14,428 nucleotides of DNA from Anaerolineales bacterium UBA7227 (GCA_002473085.1 DKTP01000081.1:1-14428), one strand, 5' to 3'; positions 6,523-14,130 are shown, counted from the first letter of the stretch. Translations and numbers: made by a program. Notes: a model not told the origin generated them from the letters alone.

Positions 6523-7904
6523 GTTTTCTCCATGTAACCTGTCGTTAAGTTGTGCGCGACGACCCGGTCGCGTCCCTGTTTCTTGGCGAGGTAGAGCGCC
6601 TTGTCGGCTTTGGAGAGGATGTGTCCGAGATCCTCGTCGTCGTAGGCATAGGAAGCGACGCCGCCGCTGATGGTAACGTGAATGCTGCGCCCATTATATT
6701 CGACTTGCATTTTTCTTGCCGCGATAACGATCCGCTGGCCGATCTGAAGAGCCTCGCTTATTTTGGTGGAGGGCAACGCCACCACGAATTCCTCGCCGCC
6801 GTATCGCCCGAGAAAATCCATCTGGCGGATCTGGGATTGCATCGTCCGCGCGACTTGTCTGAGGGCGAGATCCCCGGCGGCATGACCGAAACGGTCGTTG
6901 ATGTTCTTGAAGTGGTCGAGGTCAAAGAGCGCCACGGAGAACGGATGGTTCAATCGTTTGGTTTCGTCCAATATCTTTTCGGCGAGCGCGAAGAAATGGC
7001 CGCGGTTGTAGATTCCCGTCAGCGGATCGGTGATGGCGAGCAGTTTCAGTTCGCGGGTGCGTTCTTCCACCTGCTCTTCAAGAGTGTCCGCGTATTCTTC
7101 CAGTTTGTCGCGCGAGGCGTTGATCTCGGCTTTCATTTGATTAAGAGCCTGCGCCAACGCGCCCATTTCGTCGTCGGTGGAAATTTCAATGGGCCTTTGC
7201 AGGGACAGCTCAGGCTGCAATTTCACGTTTTCGGTCAGGGCGGTCAGCGGAATGATGAGCCGTTTTGCCAGCCAAACCGACATGCCGATTGCAAAGACGA
7301 CCGCCGCGGCCGAGAGCATGGCGATAAAGATCGTCAGGTGAAGCGAATAGATGTCGGCCTGGGCATATGACGATTTTGCGGCGCTGCCTTCAAGTTTCTC
7401 AAAATCCTCCAGCGATTTGATCAGTTCGGGCTGGTAATGCTGGAGCAGGGCGTCCATCTGGCGTTTTGTCTCGGGCCCAAACCCGCCCTCCTGGTCGGAA
7501 AGATCCAGGATGCGGCGGCTTTGCACCTTGAAGGACATGATGTTTTGAAGCGCCAGGCCGACGGCGATGCTTTCATCCACGTTATCCGGATTTATCCCGT
7601 CCACCGCCTGCTGGAGCAGTTCTTCGAGCATGACAATATGTTTTTCGAGGGCCAGCCTTTCCGCCTCCCCGCTTTCCGCGTCAATGACGTATTGCTGGAC
7701 GGAATTGGCGAGCAGCAGCGCTTCAGAGCGGATGCGCGCGCTGAGCAGCGACATTTCCTGCCGCTGGCGCGCCTCCAGGACGAGCCTCTGGTACAGCAGT
7801 CTGATTCCACCGATGGCGCCTGCCGAAACCAGGATCGTGACAGACGCCAGGCCGGAATACGCAAAGATGATTCTACGCGCGATATGCCCGCGGACAGGTT
7901 TCAT
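6519..7904 (-). CDS. Membrane-bound diguanylate cyclase with extracellular sensor region, HAMP and GGDEF domains
   Basis: A 461-residue enzyme predicted to make cyclic di-GMP from two GTP. Domain order: TM helix 1 (about 12-34), an extracellular helical region (35-185), TM helix 2 (188-212), a HAMP linker (213-265, with RLIIPLTALTENV and DDEMGALAQALNQM), a coiled coil with LEEQVEERTRELK (258-290), and a GGDEF domain (291-450). The active-site motif is GGEEF (369-373). An inhibitory I-site RxxD (R360-Q-M-D363) sits five residues ahead, so product feedback is likely. ITDPLTGIYNR and FDLDHFKNINDRFGHAAGD are typical of active cyclases. Its ATG overlaps the stop of the solute-binding protein gene, and its stop overlaps the CoA-transferase start (both ATGA). 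This suggests that the binding protein delivers the signal to the extracellular region. Confidence 0.95.
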   Translation of the reverse strand: MKPVRGHIARRIIFAYSGLASVTILVSAGAIGGIRLLYQRLVLEARQRQEMSLLSARIRSEALLLANSVQQYVIDAESGEAERLALEKHIVMLEELLQQAVDGINPDNVDESIAVGLALQNIMSFKVQSRRILDLSDQEGGFGPETKRQMDALLQHYQPELIKSLEDFEKLEGSAAKSSYAQADIYSLHLTIFIAMLSAAAVVFAIGMSVWLAKRLIIPLTALTENVKLQPELSLQRPIEISTDDEMGALAQALNQMKAEINASRDKLEEYADTLEEQVEERTRELKLLAITDPLTGIYNRGHFFALAEKILDETKRLNHPFSVALFDLDHFKNINDRFGHAAGDLALRQVARTMQSQIRQMDFLGRYGGEEFVVALPSTKISEALQIGQRIVIAARKMQVEYNGRSIHVTISGGVASYAYDDEDLGHILSKADKALYLAKKQGRDRVVAHNLTTGYMEKT

Positions 7905-9184
7905 TTGAACTGCGCGTCCAATTCCTGCTGGTAAACAGGCGCGATCTCGTCCATGGCTTGCTGGGCGATCTTTTCTCCCAACAAGATGGACTGCAGGGCG
8001 AGCGTGAATTCCCTGGTCAGCTCGTTAGAGATGTCGACCGGCGGCTCGTAGACGCCATAGGCGACGAGGCGCGAAATGACCAGGCGCGGCTCATTGGTGG
8101 CGTACATGGTGTTGCTGCGCCGTAAACTGGGAGCGAGTTGATAGCCGGGGATGTCCTGCGCCACCTCCGTGCCGGTTAAATAGCGCGCAAACAGGTGAGA
8201 GGCCGCCAGGACGTTGGGATCGTCGACCTCGACCACGCTGAACATACCGAAGCCGCCCGTCGTTACGAGTTGGCCGGTCTCGCCGACCGGGTTGGGGAAG
8301 ACGACGAAGGGAATCGCCTCGCTTTCCAGTTCGGTGATGAAGCTGGGCGTTTCCATGATCATGGCAACCGTCCCCGCCTTGAATTGGGTCCGTACATCGG
8401 TCTGCCCGGCCATGCCGAAGTCGGGCGGGGTCACGTTTTCCGTCAGGCGCAGATCGGCCAGTTTTTGCAGGGCAGAGACGGCTTCCGGCTCCTGCAAGGT
8501 GAAGACGTGCGCGTCCGGGCTGCGTAACCGCCCGCCGTCCATGTAGAAAACGGGCAGGTAAAGTTCCTGTCCGGGCGCGGAGGCGGCGGAGAATCCATAT
8601 ACATGAGTCCCATCGGGTTGGGTAAATGTGAGTTTATGGCTGGCCTCCACAAATTCCTGCCAGGTCCATGGATCCTCGAGGGTCGGCGGGGTCACGCCTC
8701 TTTGCTCGAGCAGCCGCGTATTGCCGAACATCGCCACCGCCGTCACCCATTGGGGCCAGGCGTACACCTTGCCGTCCACCGTTGCAAGCTGCAGGGCGTT
8801 TTCGTAGTAATCTTTTTTGTCCTCTGCCGTCATGAACGGTTCGACATTTGAAATGAGGCTGCGGCGAATCAGGTCTGGCAGCATGCTGGGCGCGACGGAG
8901 AACACGTTAACTTCGCGCGCGTTCAGCGCCGCTTCCAACTGATTGGTGCCTTCGGGGGTGTACGGAATCCCGACGAGGGTCACGGTGATATGCGGATATC
9001 TTTTTTGAAACGCCTTGACGATCGAGAGCGCTTTGCGCGACGCGGCGTCCTCGCCGCCCTCCACATAACCGCGGCGGTAGTACATGATCGTAACGGGAAC
9101 CGGCGTTTTCTGTCCGCAAGCCGCGAGGGTCAGCGCCAGGATCGTCACGATGAAACTTGCCTGGAGGAGATGACGGTTCTGCAT
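7901..9184 (-). CDS. Extracellular solute-binding lipoprotein (SBP type 1, sugar-binding-like)
   Basis: A 427-residue lipoprotein of the family 1 solute-binding proteins, usually the receptor of carbohydrate ABC importers. A signal peptide with lipobox LAAC places the lipidated Cys at residue 23. The mature part begins with a typical first strand (PVTIMYYRRG) and then shows the family pattern KAFQKRYPHITVTLVGIPYT. Further family-like stretches are DGKVYAWPQWVTAVAMFGNT, PWTWQEFVEASHKLT and FKAGTVAMIMETPSF. The start is set by AAGGAG (9191-9196) six bases before the ATG; the frame stays open further upstream only as a shadow within the hydrolase gene. No permease or ATPase gene is adjacent. It lies 14 bases after the hydrolase gene and overlaps the diguanylate cyclase gene by 4 bases, so a sensory role is as likely as transport. 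Confidence 0.93.
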   Translation of the reverse strand: MQNRHLLQASFIVTILALTLAACGQKTPVPVTIMYYRRGYVEGGEDAASRKALSIVKAFQKRYPHITVTLVGIPYTPEGTNQLEAALNAREVNVFSVAPSMLPDLIRRSLISNVEPFMTAEDKKDYYENALQLATVDGKVYAWPQWVTAVAMFGNTRLLEQRGVTPPTLEDPWTWQEFVEASHKLTFTQPDGTHVYGFSAASAPGQELYLPVFYMDGGRLRSPDAHVFTLQEPEAVSALQKLADLRLTENVTPPDFGMAGQTDVRTQFKAGTVAMIMETPSFITELESEAIPFVVFPNPVGETGQLVTTGGFGMFSVVEVDDPNVLAASHLFARYLTGTEVAQDIPGYQLAPSLRRSNTMYATNEPRLVISRLVAYGVYEPPVDISNELTREFTLALQSILLGEKIAQQAMDEIAPVYQQELDAQFK

Positions 9185-9190
9185 TGGATG

Positions 9191-9196
9191 CTCCTT
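9191..9196 (-). promoter_or_regulatory. Ribosome binding site deciding the start of the solute-binding protein
   Basis: AAGGAG on the minus strand lies six bases upstream of the ATG at 9184. It fixes the start directly in front of the signal peptide, although the reading frame is open for nearly 500 more bases upstream. Confidence 0.85.
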
Positions 9197-9198
9197 GA

Positions 9199-10053
9199 TC
9201 AAAGGTGGATTTGATTCGCAAACTCGACTATAAGCCGGCCGGCAATTTCCGATTCTTCCAACGGCAGGAGGTGCGTGGTCCGTTCGAGCGTTTCGATCTG
9301 GATCTTCGGGTTGGCGCGGCGGACCCGGGCCGCGGTCCTGGCCCAAAATGTATCCGACTGCGCGCCGCGCAGGATCAGGGTTGGCGTTTGCAGCGTCTTT
9401 AGCCCGCGCCAGAGATCGAGGTCGCGCCAGATGCCCGTGCGGTAGATGCGCGCTTCCCATTCCGGCGAATAGACGAGTTCGTAGCCGCCGCCTGGGCGCG
9501 GACGCGTTATCCCTTCGATGTAGGCGCGCAGGTTTTCGTCCGACAAATGGCGGAAGACGCCGCGCCGGCGGTAGCCGCGATAGACCGTCTCCAGGTCGTC
9601 GAAATGACGGCGGCGATTCAGCGCGGCGGGGATCTTGGGGTGCGCTTTCCAATCCAATCCCGTTAGACGCAGCAAGTTCCAAAGCAGGATGAAATAGGGT
9701 GGAAAGAGGACTGGGTCTATCAACACAAGCCCGCGGAAGCGCCCTGGCTCTTTTAGCGCGGCGCGCAGGGCGACGATCCCGCCGACGGAGTGGCCGGCCG
9801 CCAGGACGGGCCCCATTTCCCGGTCCGCGAGGAAGCGGAGGAAGTCGTCGGTTAGGGGGAGCCAGTCGTGCAGTTTGCCGGGGTCCGCATCCGGCCAGAG
9901 AGGCCGAAGGTGCATCCCAACGACGCGAAGGCCGGGACGTAAATACTCAAACAGGGGGAGGTAGCAGGCGGGAGGGTACCCATTGGCGTGCAGGAAGTGA
10001 AGGGAAGGGCCAGAGCCGTTGAAATCGGTGAAGGGGATGGGCGGGTGTGTCAT
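9199..10053 (-). CDS. Alpha/beta hydrolase
   Basis: A 284-residue soluble alpha/beta-fold hydrolase, probably an esterase-like enzyme of unknown substrate. The oxyanion-hole segment HANGYPPACY is at residues 22-31, the nucleophile elbow GHSVGG places Ser89, Asp234 lies in LILRGAQSDTFW, and His261 in TTHLLPLEE completes the triad. Helices between about residues 115 and 215 form the lid. I chose the ATG at 10053; a TTG at 10065 would add four residues (LHSR). Neither has an SD, and the TTG abuts a hairpin. There is no signal peptide. The gene follows the lipoprotein gene after 39 bases, mostly taken up by the hairpin, and precedes the solute-binding protein gene by 14 bases, so it belongs to that unit. 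Confidence 0.88.
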   Translation of the reverse strand: MTHPPIPFTDFNGSGPSLHFLHANGYPPACYLPLFEYLRPGLRVVGMHLRPLWPDADPGKLHDWLPLTDDFLRFLADREMGPVLAAGHSVGGIVALRAALKEPGRFRGLVLIDPVLFPPYFILLWNLLRLTGLDWKAHPKIPAALNRRRHFDDLETVYRGYRRRGVFRHLSDENLRAYIEGITRPRPGGGYELVYSPEWEARIYRTGIWRDLDLWRGLKTLQTPTLILRGAQSDTFWARTAARVRRANPKIQIETLERTTHLLPLEESEIAGRLIVEFANQIHL

Positions 10054-10065
10054 GCGGCTGTGCAA

Positions 10066-10087
10066 AGGGAGCGGCGGTCCGCTCCCT
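10066..10087 (-). terminator. GC-rich hairpin between lipoprotein and hydrolase genes
   Basis: On the minus strand AGGGAGCGG, a four-base loop ACCG and CCGCTCCCT form a perfect 9-bp stem. It begins 5 bases after the lipoprotein stop codon and is followed by only TTTGC, so it is a weak intrinsic terminator at best. It could attenuate transcription or protect the 3' end of the lipoprotein mRNA while allowing read-through into the hydrolase gene, which starts 12 bases later with no visible promoter. Confidence 0.5.
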
Positions 10088-10092
10088 GATTG

Positions 10093-10890
10093 TTACGGGA
10101 TTGTGTATGAGTCCAGTACGATGGTTTCGAAGTATTTTTGGCTGTTGAGGTTTCCTGAGCCGTTCGATTTGATCCAGCCTACGCCGGGCGCGTACCAGAT
10201 GGTGTAGGTGGCGAACGACACGATCTGTTGGTTCTGTCCGTTTGCGCGGACAATTTGAAATTCGGTAGATGTTTTCACCTCGATGGCAAGGGCGTCGAAG
10301 GAGCCAGCGGGAACAGTCACGTTTCCTATGTTTCCAGCCTTGTAAGTCATGGAGATGCGCCCGGCTATGTTGCCGGCCGGTTCGCCCGGCTTTACTCTTT
10401 CTGTGCCTTGCAGGTCGAACGCGTATGCCCATTCCATGCCGGGGGCCAGGTTGGCGGGCAGGCTGACGCCGGTGATGTTGCTGGCGGTAAGGTTGGTAAA
10501 TTGACGGATTGCCTGACTGCTGGCCATGTCGGTGAGGCCGATTCCCATTGCCGCCAGGCCTTCGGGTTTACATTCCCAGCGCAGCCTGTTTACAGCCTTC
10601 TTAAACCTCGAGGTGACCGTGAAACCCTTCCGAGTTGACTGGCTGATGACATTTTGAAACGAATAGGCGCCGGCTGAACTTCCCGTGCTGGTGTATTTGT
10701 AGACCGCTTTATTTTTAACTGGATAGTATATATTGTTGCAGAGATCGGGTTGGGCTGTCGGGACGGCGGCGGTTACAACCGGCGCGGGCAGGTCGACAGG
10801 CGGGGCCGTGGGCGTTGGACTGCTTCCGCAAGCCGCGAGCGCGACGGCGAGCAGCAGAACTCCGAGGCTCTTAATCATGTAATTTTTCAT
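10093..10890 (-). CDS. Lipoprotein of unknown function
   Basis: A 265-residue predicted lipoprotein exposed on the outer side of the membrane. The signal peptide ends in lipobox LAAC with Cys21, followed by a Pro/Thr/Ala linker (about residues 24-47). The globular part begins YYPVKNKAVYKYTSTG and is rich in beta strands. Near the end come VTVPAGSFDALAIEV and IWYAPGVGWIKS, the pattern of DUF3108-like or TapB-like beta domains found in exported proteins; that assignment is tentative and no activity is implied. The ATG at 10890 has a GAG close by and an AAGGAG 13 bases upstream, a rather long spacing. A likely promoter lies in the 140-base gap before it, and a hairpin follows its stop. Confidence 0.82.
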   Translation of the reverse strand: MKNYMIKSLGVLLLAVALAACGSSPTPTAPPVDLPAPVVTAAVPTAQPDLCNNIYYPVKNKAVYKYTSTGSSAGAYSFQNVISQSTRKGFTVTSRFKKAVNRLRWECKPEGLAAMGIGLTDMASSQAIRQFTNLTASNITGVSLPANLAPGMEWAYAFDLQGTERVKPGEPAGNIAGRISMTYKAGNIGNVTVPAGSFDALAIEVKTSTEFQIVRANGQNQQIVSFATYTIWYAPGVGWIKSNGSGNLNSQKYFETIVLDSYTIP

Positions 10891-10927
10891 GGGTTCTCGA
10901 AAACTCCTTGGTTGATGGGTCGATGAG

Positions 10928-10933
10928 ATTATA
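10928..10933 (-). promoter_or_regulatory. Putative -10 box (TATAAT) for the lipoprotein-led operon
   Basis: A perfect TATAAT on the minus strand lies 37 bases upstream of the lipoprotein ATG, in the largest gap within the twelve-gene run. No good -35 is seen at 16-18 bases. The expected start point near 10921 would give a leader of about 30 bases containing the AAGGAG. The rest of the gap up to 11030 shows no gene. Confidence 0.45.
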
Positions 10934-11030
10934 CAATTGAAACGCAGACCGGGCGTTTGGGTTTATTCCGTTCTCATGTGCATGAGGCGGACGGGTTTCC
11001 CCGCGTGCGGAAATTGTCTGCGCGGCCCAT

Positions 11031-11984
11031 TTAGCGGGAGGCGGCGAGCAGGAAGTCCAGCAGGTTTTCGCCAAATCCCGCCTCCATTTTGCGGGGGACG
11101 AAGAACGTCATGCCGTGTTTGACGCCGGGGTACTCGTAGATCCGGTAGAGGTCGTTTGGATTCACGCTCCAGCAGGTGGACGGGGACGGGTCATCTTTGG
11201 CCGCATACATGCAGCGGACGGGATACCCGCGGGCAAGGACGGCCTCCGCCGCGTCGTGATAATGGATTCCGAGCCAGCCGCCCGGCGAGACGCTGAACGC
11301 GCCCGCGCAGATCTCGCCGCAGGCGTCCACGACCGCGTCCGCGCCGATGGAGGCGCCGATTCCGATGACGCGGCTCGGGTCCACGCCGGGCAGTGTCCGC
11401 GCGAGGGCGTAGGCGGCGCGGGCGTCCATGAGGAAACCCGCCCGGTTTTGGTACAGGTCCCCGCTCAGCGGCGGCTGGCTTTCGCCGTGACCGCGAAAAT
11501 CGAACGTCAGTACGGCGAAGGAGCGGTCTTTGGGCAGGTTTGGCAGACGCCCGCCGGCGTAGATGTAGGCCTGCCCGCTCGAGTCCAGCGCGCCGTAATT
11601 TTGCATCCACGCGATGATGTTGCTCTCTTTCCACGCGGCCTGGTTATTGCCGAATTCGTGCATCAACACGACCACCGGCGCGTTGGGCATCCACGAGGAA
11701 TAGAAGTAGCCGACCAGTTCGCGTCCGTCTTCGGCGGTGAAGGCGACGCGCGTGCCGAACGGATCGGGCGCGGGCGTGTTCGTGACGGTCGGCGCGGACG
11801 GCGGGACGGGCGCGTCGGTTTGGGCGGGGGAGGCAGGGACGGCCGTCGAAGCGGGGACGGGAGTCAGAGTCGGCGCGGGGGAGGGAGCGGCCGGGGAGGC
11901 CGAATCCCGCGCGAGGTCCGCGAGAAGCGCCGCGAGGAGGATGAGTCCAACGAGCAGGACGAGTCGTCGTAAAGTCCGAGTCAT
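11031..11984 (-). CDS. Membrane-anchored extracellular alpha/beta hydrolase (dienelactone hydrolase-like)
   Basis: A 317-residue protein with an N-terminal membrane helix (about 7-24), a Pro/Ser/Thr/Ala linker (28-74) and an extracellular alpha/beta hydrolase domain. The domain shows VVVLMHEFGNNQAAW (oxyanion region), FDFRGHGES, the nucleophile elbow GIGASIGA (Ser212), Asp264 or Asp265 in AAKDDPSPS, and His290 in VKHGMTFF. The Ser-Asp-His set and the late KHG motif fit dienelactone hydrolase or acyl-peptidase-like enzymes; the substrate is unknown. The first segment has no Cys lipobox, so it is probably held by an uncleaved signal anchor. It starts 13 bases after the adenosine-specific kinase gene without an SD, so co-transcription is likely. 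Confidence 0.88.
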   Translation of the reverse strand: MTRTLRRLVLLVGLILLAALLADLARDSASPAAPSPAPTLTPVPASTAVPASPAQTDAPVPPSAPTVTNTPAPDPFGTRVAFTAEDGRELVGYFYSSWMPNAPVVVLMHEFGNNQAAWKESNIIAWMQNYGALDSSGQAYIYAGGRLPNLPKDRSFAVLTFDFRGHGESQPPLSGDLYQNRAGFLMDARAAYALARTLPGVDPSRVIGIGASIGADAVVDACGEICAGAFSVSPGGWLGIHYHDAAEAVLARGYPVRCMYAAKDDPSPSTCWSVNPNDLYRIYEYPGVKHGMTFFVPRKMEAGFGENLLDFLLAASR

Positions 11985-11997
11985 CGCGGTCTGTCGG

Positions 11998-12486
11998 TCA
12001 TCCGATCTTGTAGCCGATCTTCCGCAGGAGGTCTTTGCGCCAGGCGATGTCTTCCGCGCCTTCGACGCCTTTGGGCGAGGAGCCGTCCACTACGCCGAGG
12101 ATGGCGCGGCCCTGCGCTGTCTGCGCGACGAGGACTTCGGCGGGATTGGCGGTGGCGCAGTAGACGCGCGCCACTTCCGGCACGGCTTTGACCGCGTTCA
12201 GCACGTTGACGGGGAAGAAGCCCTCGGCGAGGAAGATGATGAACGAGTGTCCCGCGCCGACGGCGAGCGCGTTCTTTTTCGCGAGTCCGATCATGGCTTC
12301 GTCGGAGCCGCTCCAGCGCACGAGACATTTGCCCGAGGCTTCGCAAAACGCCAGGCCGAATTTAATGCCCGGTACGGAGTTGACCAGCGCTTCGTGGAGG
12401 TCTTCGACGGTTTTGATGAAGTGTGCTTGTCCGAGGATGAAGTTGACGGTTTCGGGTTTTTCGATGGGGACGGTCAGGATTTCCAT
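11998..12486 (-). CDS. Adenosine-specific kinase (DUF355 family)
   Basis: A 162-residue protein matching the adenosine-specific kinase family (PF04008), best known from archaea such as Pyrobaculum and reported to bind or phosphorylate adenosine. Length agrees with the family. Recognisable segments are VPGIKFGLAFCEASGKCLVR (39-58), a WSGSDEAM stretch, VGAGHSFIIFLAEGFFPVNV (76-95), VARVYCATANPAEVLVAQT and GRAILGVVDGSSPKGVE. It has no signal peptide and is probably cytoplasmic. The ATG is preceded by AAGGAG six bases upstream (12493-12498), and a -10-like TAAAAT lies at 12505-12510, which would give a very short leader. It heads the minus-strand run and is divergent from the phosphoesterase gene. 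Its link to the hydrolase gene downstream is unexplained. Confidence 0.9.
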   Translation of the reverse strand: MEILTVPIEKPETVNFILGQAHFIKTVEDLHEALVNSVPGIKFGLAFCEASGKCLVRWSGSDEAMIGLAKKNALAVGAGHSFIIFLAEGFFPVNVLNAVKAVPEVARVYCATANPAEVLVAQTAQGRAILGVVDGSSPKGVEGAEDIAWRKDLLRKIGYKIG

Positions 12487-12520
12487 GATTGTCTCCTTAA
12501 AAGCATTTTATGGTTGGACG

Positions 12521-12547
12521 CGGATTTCGCGGATCGCACGGATTGTT
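12521..12547. repeat. Three tandem 9-base units beginning CGGAT
   Basis: CGGAT recurs at 12521, 12530 and 12539, a strict 9-base period (CGGATTTCG, CGGATCGCA, CGGATTGTT). The array lies in the 172-base divergent gap between the adenosine-specific kinase and the phosphoesterase genes. It is non-coding. Degenerate repeats of this type occur in intergenic DNA of various bacteria; no function is evident. Confidence 0.5.
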
Positions 12548-12621
12548 TTTCTGTGAAACCCGCGCGCTTTCATTCTTTGTTCGCCTTTGCGGCTTTCCCA
12601 TCACATGATACAACAATGTAG

Positions 12622-12627
12622 GATAAT
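12622..12627 (+). promoter_or_regulatory. Putative -10 (GATAAT) and downstream SD of the phosphoesterase gene
   Basis: GATAAT lies 31 bases before the ATG at 12659, with a GGAG (12648-12651) seven bases ahead of the ATG. No convincing -35 is visible. The predicted leader of about 25 bases makes this an ordinary SD-led gene. Confidence 0.35.
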
Positions 12628-12658
12628 GGGAATGTCAGTTTCATAACGGAGACGAGAA

Positions 12659-13645
12659 ATGATTCGTTCCTTTTTCCTGATTGTAACCGCGTGCCTGCTT
12701 TCGGCTTGCGCCGCGCCGACGCCCGCGCCGACCGTTACGCCGTCCGCGCTGGCGCCGACCGTCGCGCCTCCGCCGACGGCTGCCAGCACAGCCGTCCCGT
12801 CCGTCACGCCCAGTCCCACGCCCGCGCCGCTCGTCCCGAATTTCGAACACATCGTCGTCATCGTCTTTGAGAACAAAGAGTTCGAGCATGTCATCGGCAA
12901 CCGCGACATGCCGATCTTCAACCGTCTCGCGGGCGATTACACGCTGCTCACACAGCATTACGCGATACGTCATCCCAGCCTGCCGAACTACCTCGCCATG
13001 ATCGGCGGCGACACCTTCGGCGTGAACCGCAACTGCGAGGATTGCTTCGTCGACGCGCCCAGCCTGCCCGACCTCATCGAGGCCAGCGGGCGGACGTGGA
13101 AAACCTACCAGGAGGACATGCCGCGTCCCTGCTTCGTGGGCGACTGGGGGAACTACGCCCAGAAGCATAACCCGTTCATGTACTTCGACCCGATTCGACT
13201 GGACGCGGCGCGCTGCGAGCGGACGGTCCGTCCCCTCACGGATCTTCCCGCGGACCTCGCGGCGGGCGCGCTCCCGAACTTCGTTTTCATCACCCCGAAT
13301 CTTTGCAACAACGCGCACGACTGCTGGCTCGGCGTCATGGATAACTGGCTGGGGACGCAGATGAAACCCATCATGGATTACTTCAGCGCGCACAGCCAGT
13401 CGTTCCTCGTCATCCTCACCTGGGACGAGGGGACCAGCGACGCTTCGTGCTGCGGCCTCCCCCAGAAAGCGGGCGGACGGATCGCGACCGTGCTGATCTC
13501 GCCGCAGGTCAAATATGGCTTCGAGGACGATACGCCGTACACGCTCTATTCCCTCCTGAAGACAATCGCCGAGGCGTGGGGGCTTCCCTACCTCGGCCAC
13601 GCGGCGGACGACGACAACGCGTTGATCGTCAAACCATGGAAGTGA
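12659..13645 (+). CDS. Secreted phosphoesterase lipoprotein (phosphoesterase family, AcpA-like)
   Basis: A 328-residue lipoprotein with lipobox LSAC (Cys17), a Pro/Thr/Ala/Ser linker (18-60) and a catalytic domain of the phosphoesterase family (PF04185), which includes acid phosphatases and phospholipase C enzymes. Landmarks are HIVVIVFENKEFEHVIG (64-80, with the Glu71-Asn72 motif), HPSLPNYLAMIGGDTFG (105-121, Ser107 in the usual nucleophile region), ITPNLCNNAHDC (211-222), and ILTWDEG (252-258, Asp256-Glu257, metal site). The C-terminal YSLLKTIAEAWGLPYLGHA is typical of the family. The substrate, a phosphomonoester or phospholipid, is not determined. The gene starts from a divergent region and ends 2 bases from the moaC stop codon on the other strand. 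Confidence 0.9.
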   Translation: MIRSFFLIVTACLLSACAAPTPAPTVTPSALAPTVAPPPTAASTAVPSVTPSPTPAPLVPNFEHIVVIVFENKEFEHVIGNRDMPIFNRLAGDYTLLTQHYAIRHPSLPNYLAMIGGDTFGVNRNCEDCFVDAPSLPDLIEASGRTWKTYQEDMPRPCFVGDWGNYAQKHNPFMYFDPIRLDAARCERTVRPLTDLPADLAAGALPNFVFITPNLCNNAHDCWLGVMDNWLGTQMKPIMDYFSAHSQSFLVILTWDEGTSDASCCGLPQKAGGRIATVLISPQVKYGFEDDTPYTLYSLLKTIAEAWGLPYLGHAADDDNALIVKPWK

Positions 13646-13647
13646 CT

Positions 13648-14124
13648 TTATTCGTTGACGACATCCCCGCTTTGCCCGCCGCGTTTTTCCACGAGACGGA
13701 TATTTTGAATCCGCATCGTCTTCTCGGCGGCTTTCGCCATGTCGTAGATCGTCAGCGCGGCGACGGAGACGGCGGTCAGCGCTTCCATTTCCACGCCCGT
13801 CTTCCCCGAAGTCTTGACCGTCGCGGCGACGACCACGCCCGGCAGGGATTCGTCGAGGGCGAGGTCCACGTCCACTTTGGAGAGAGGCAGAGGATGGCAG
13901 AGCGGGATCAAATCCGAGGTCCGTTTGGCGGCGGCGATGCCCGCGATCTGCGCGACGGTCAACACGTCCCCTTTTTTGATCTGCCCGTCGCGGATCAAGT
14001 CGAACGTGGCGCGCTTCATGCGGACTTCGCCCTTGGCCGTCGCCGTCCGCTCGGTGACGGGTTTGTCGCCCACGTCCACCATGCGGGCGCGGCCGGACGA
14101 GTCGATGTGCGTGAGTTTGGACAT
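13648..14124 (-). CDS. moaC: Cyclic pyranopterin monophosphate synthase MoaC
   Basis: A 158-residue MoaC, which with MoaA converts GTP to cyclic pyranopterin monophosphate, the first step of molybdenum cofactor synthesis. The signature stretches are [20 protein letters not shown] (51-70), [18 protein letters not shown] (71-88) and [20 protein letters not shown] (109-128). Lys51, His77, Asp128 and Lys131 fall at the positions of the active-site residues of the E. coli enzyme. I chose the ATG at 14124 ([19 protein letters not shown]); the frame stays open upstream into the scpA region but lacks family similarity there. A perfect TATAAT ends six bases before the ATG and there is no SD, suggesting a leaderless mRNA. 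No other mo-cofactor gene is seen in the window. Confidence 0.97.
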   Translation of the reverse strand: MSKLTHIDSSGRARMVDVGDKPVTERTATAKGEVRMKRATFDLIRDGQIKKGDVLTVAQIAGIAAAKRTSDLIPLCHPLPLSKVDVDLALDESLPGVVVAATVKTSGKTGVEMEALTAVSVAALTIYDMAKAAEKTMRIQNIRLVEKRGGQSGDVVNE

Positions 14125-14130
14125 GCGGAA

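Noticed and set aside
9185..9682. Long upstream extension of the solute-binding protein frame on the minus strand
   Set aside because: It overlaps the alpha/beta hydrolase gene out of frame, has arginine- and proline-rich shadow composition, and precedes a clear AAGGAG plus signal-peptide start.
10989..11010. Inverted TTTCC...GGAAA between the lipoprotein and the membrane-anchored hydrolase
   Set aside because: Five base pairs followed by a C-C mismatch and no T-run; not distinguishable from chance.
11115..11972. Long plus-strand frame opposite the membrane-anchored hydrolase
   Set aside because: Gly/Arg-rich mirror of the Pro/Ala linker and hydrolase codons; no start signal or domain.
12641..13600. 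319-codon minus-strand frame opposite the phosphoesterase gene
   Set aside because: Its composition is that of an antisense shadow, and the plus strand encodes a lipoprotein with full family motifs.
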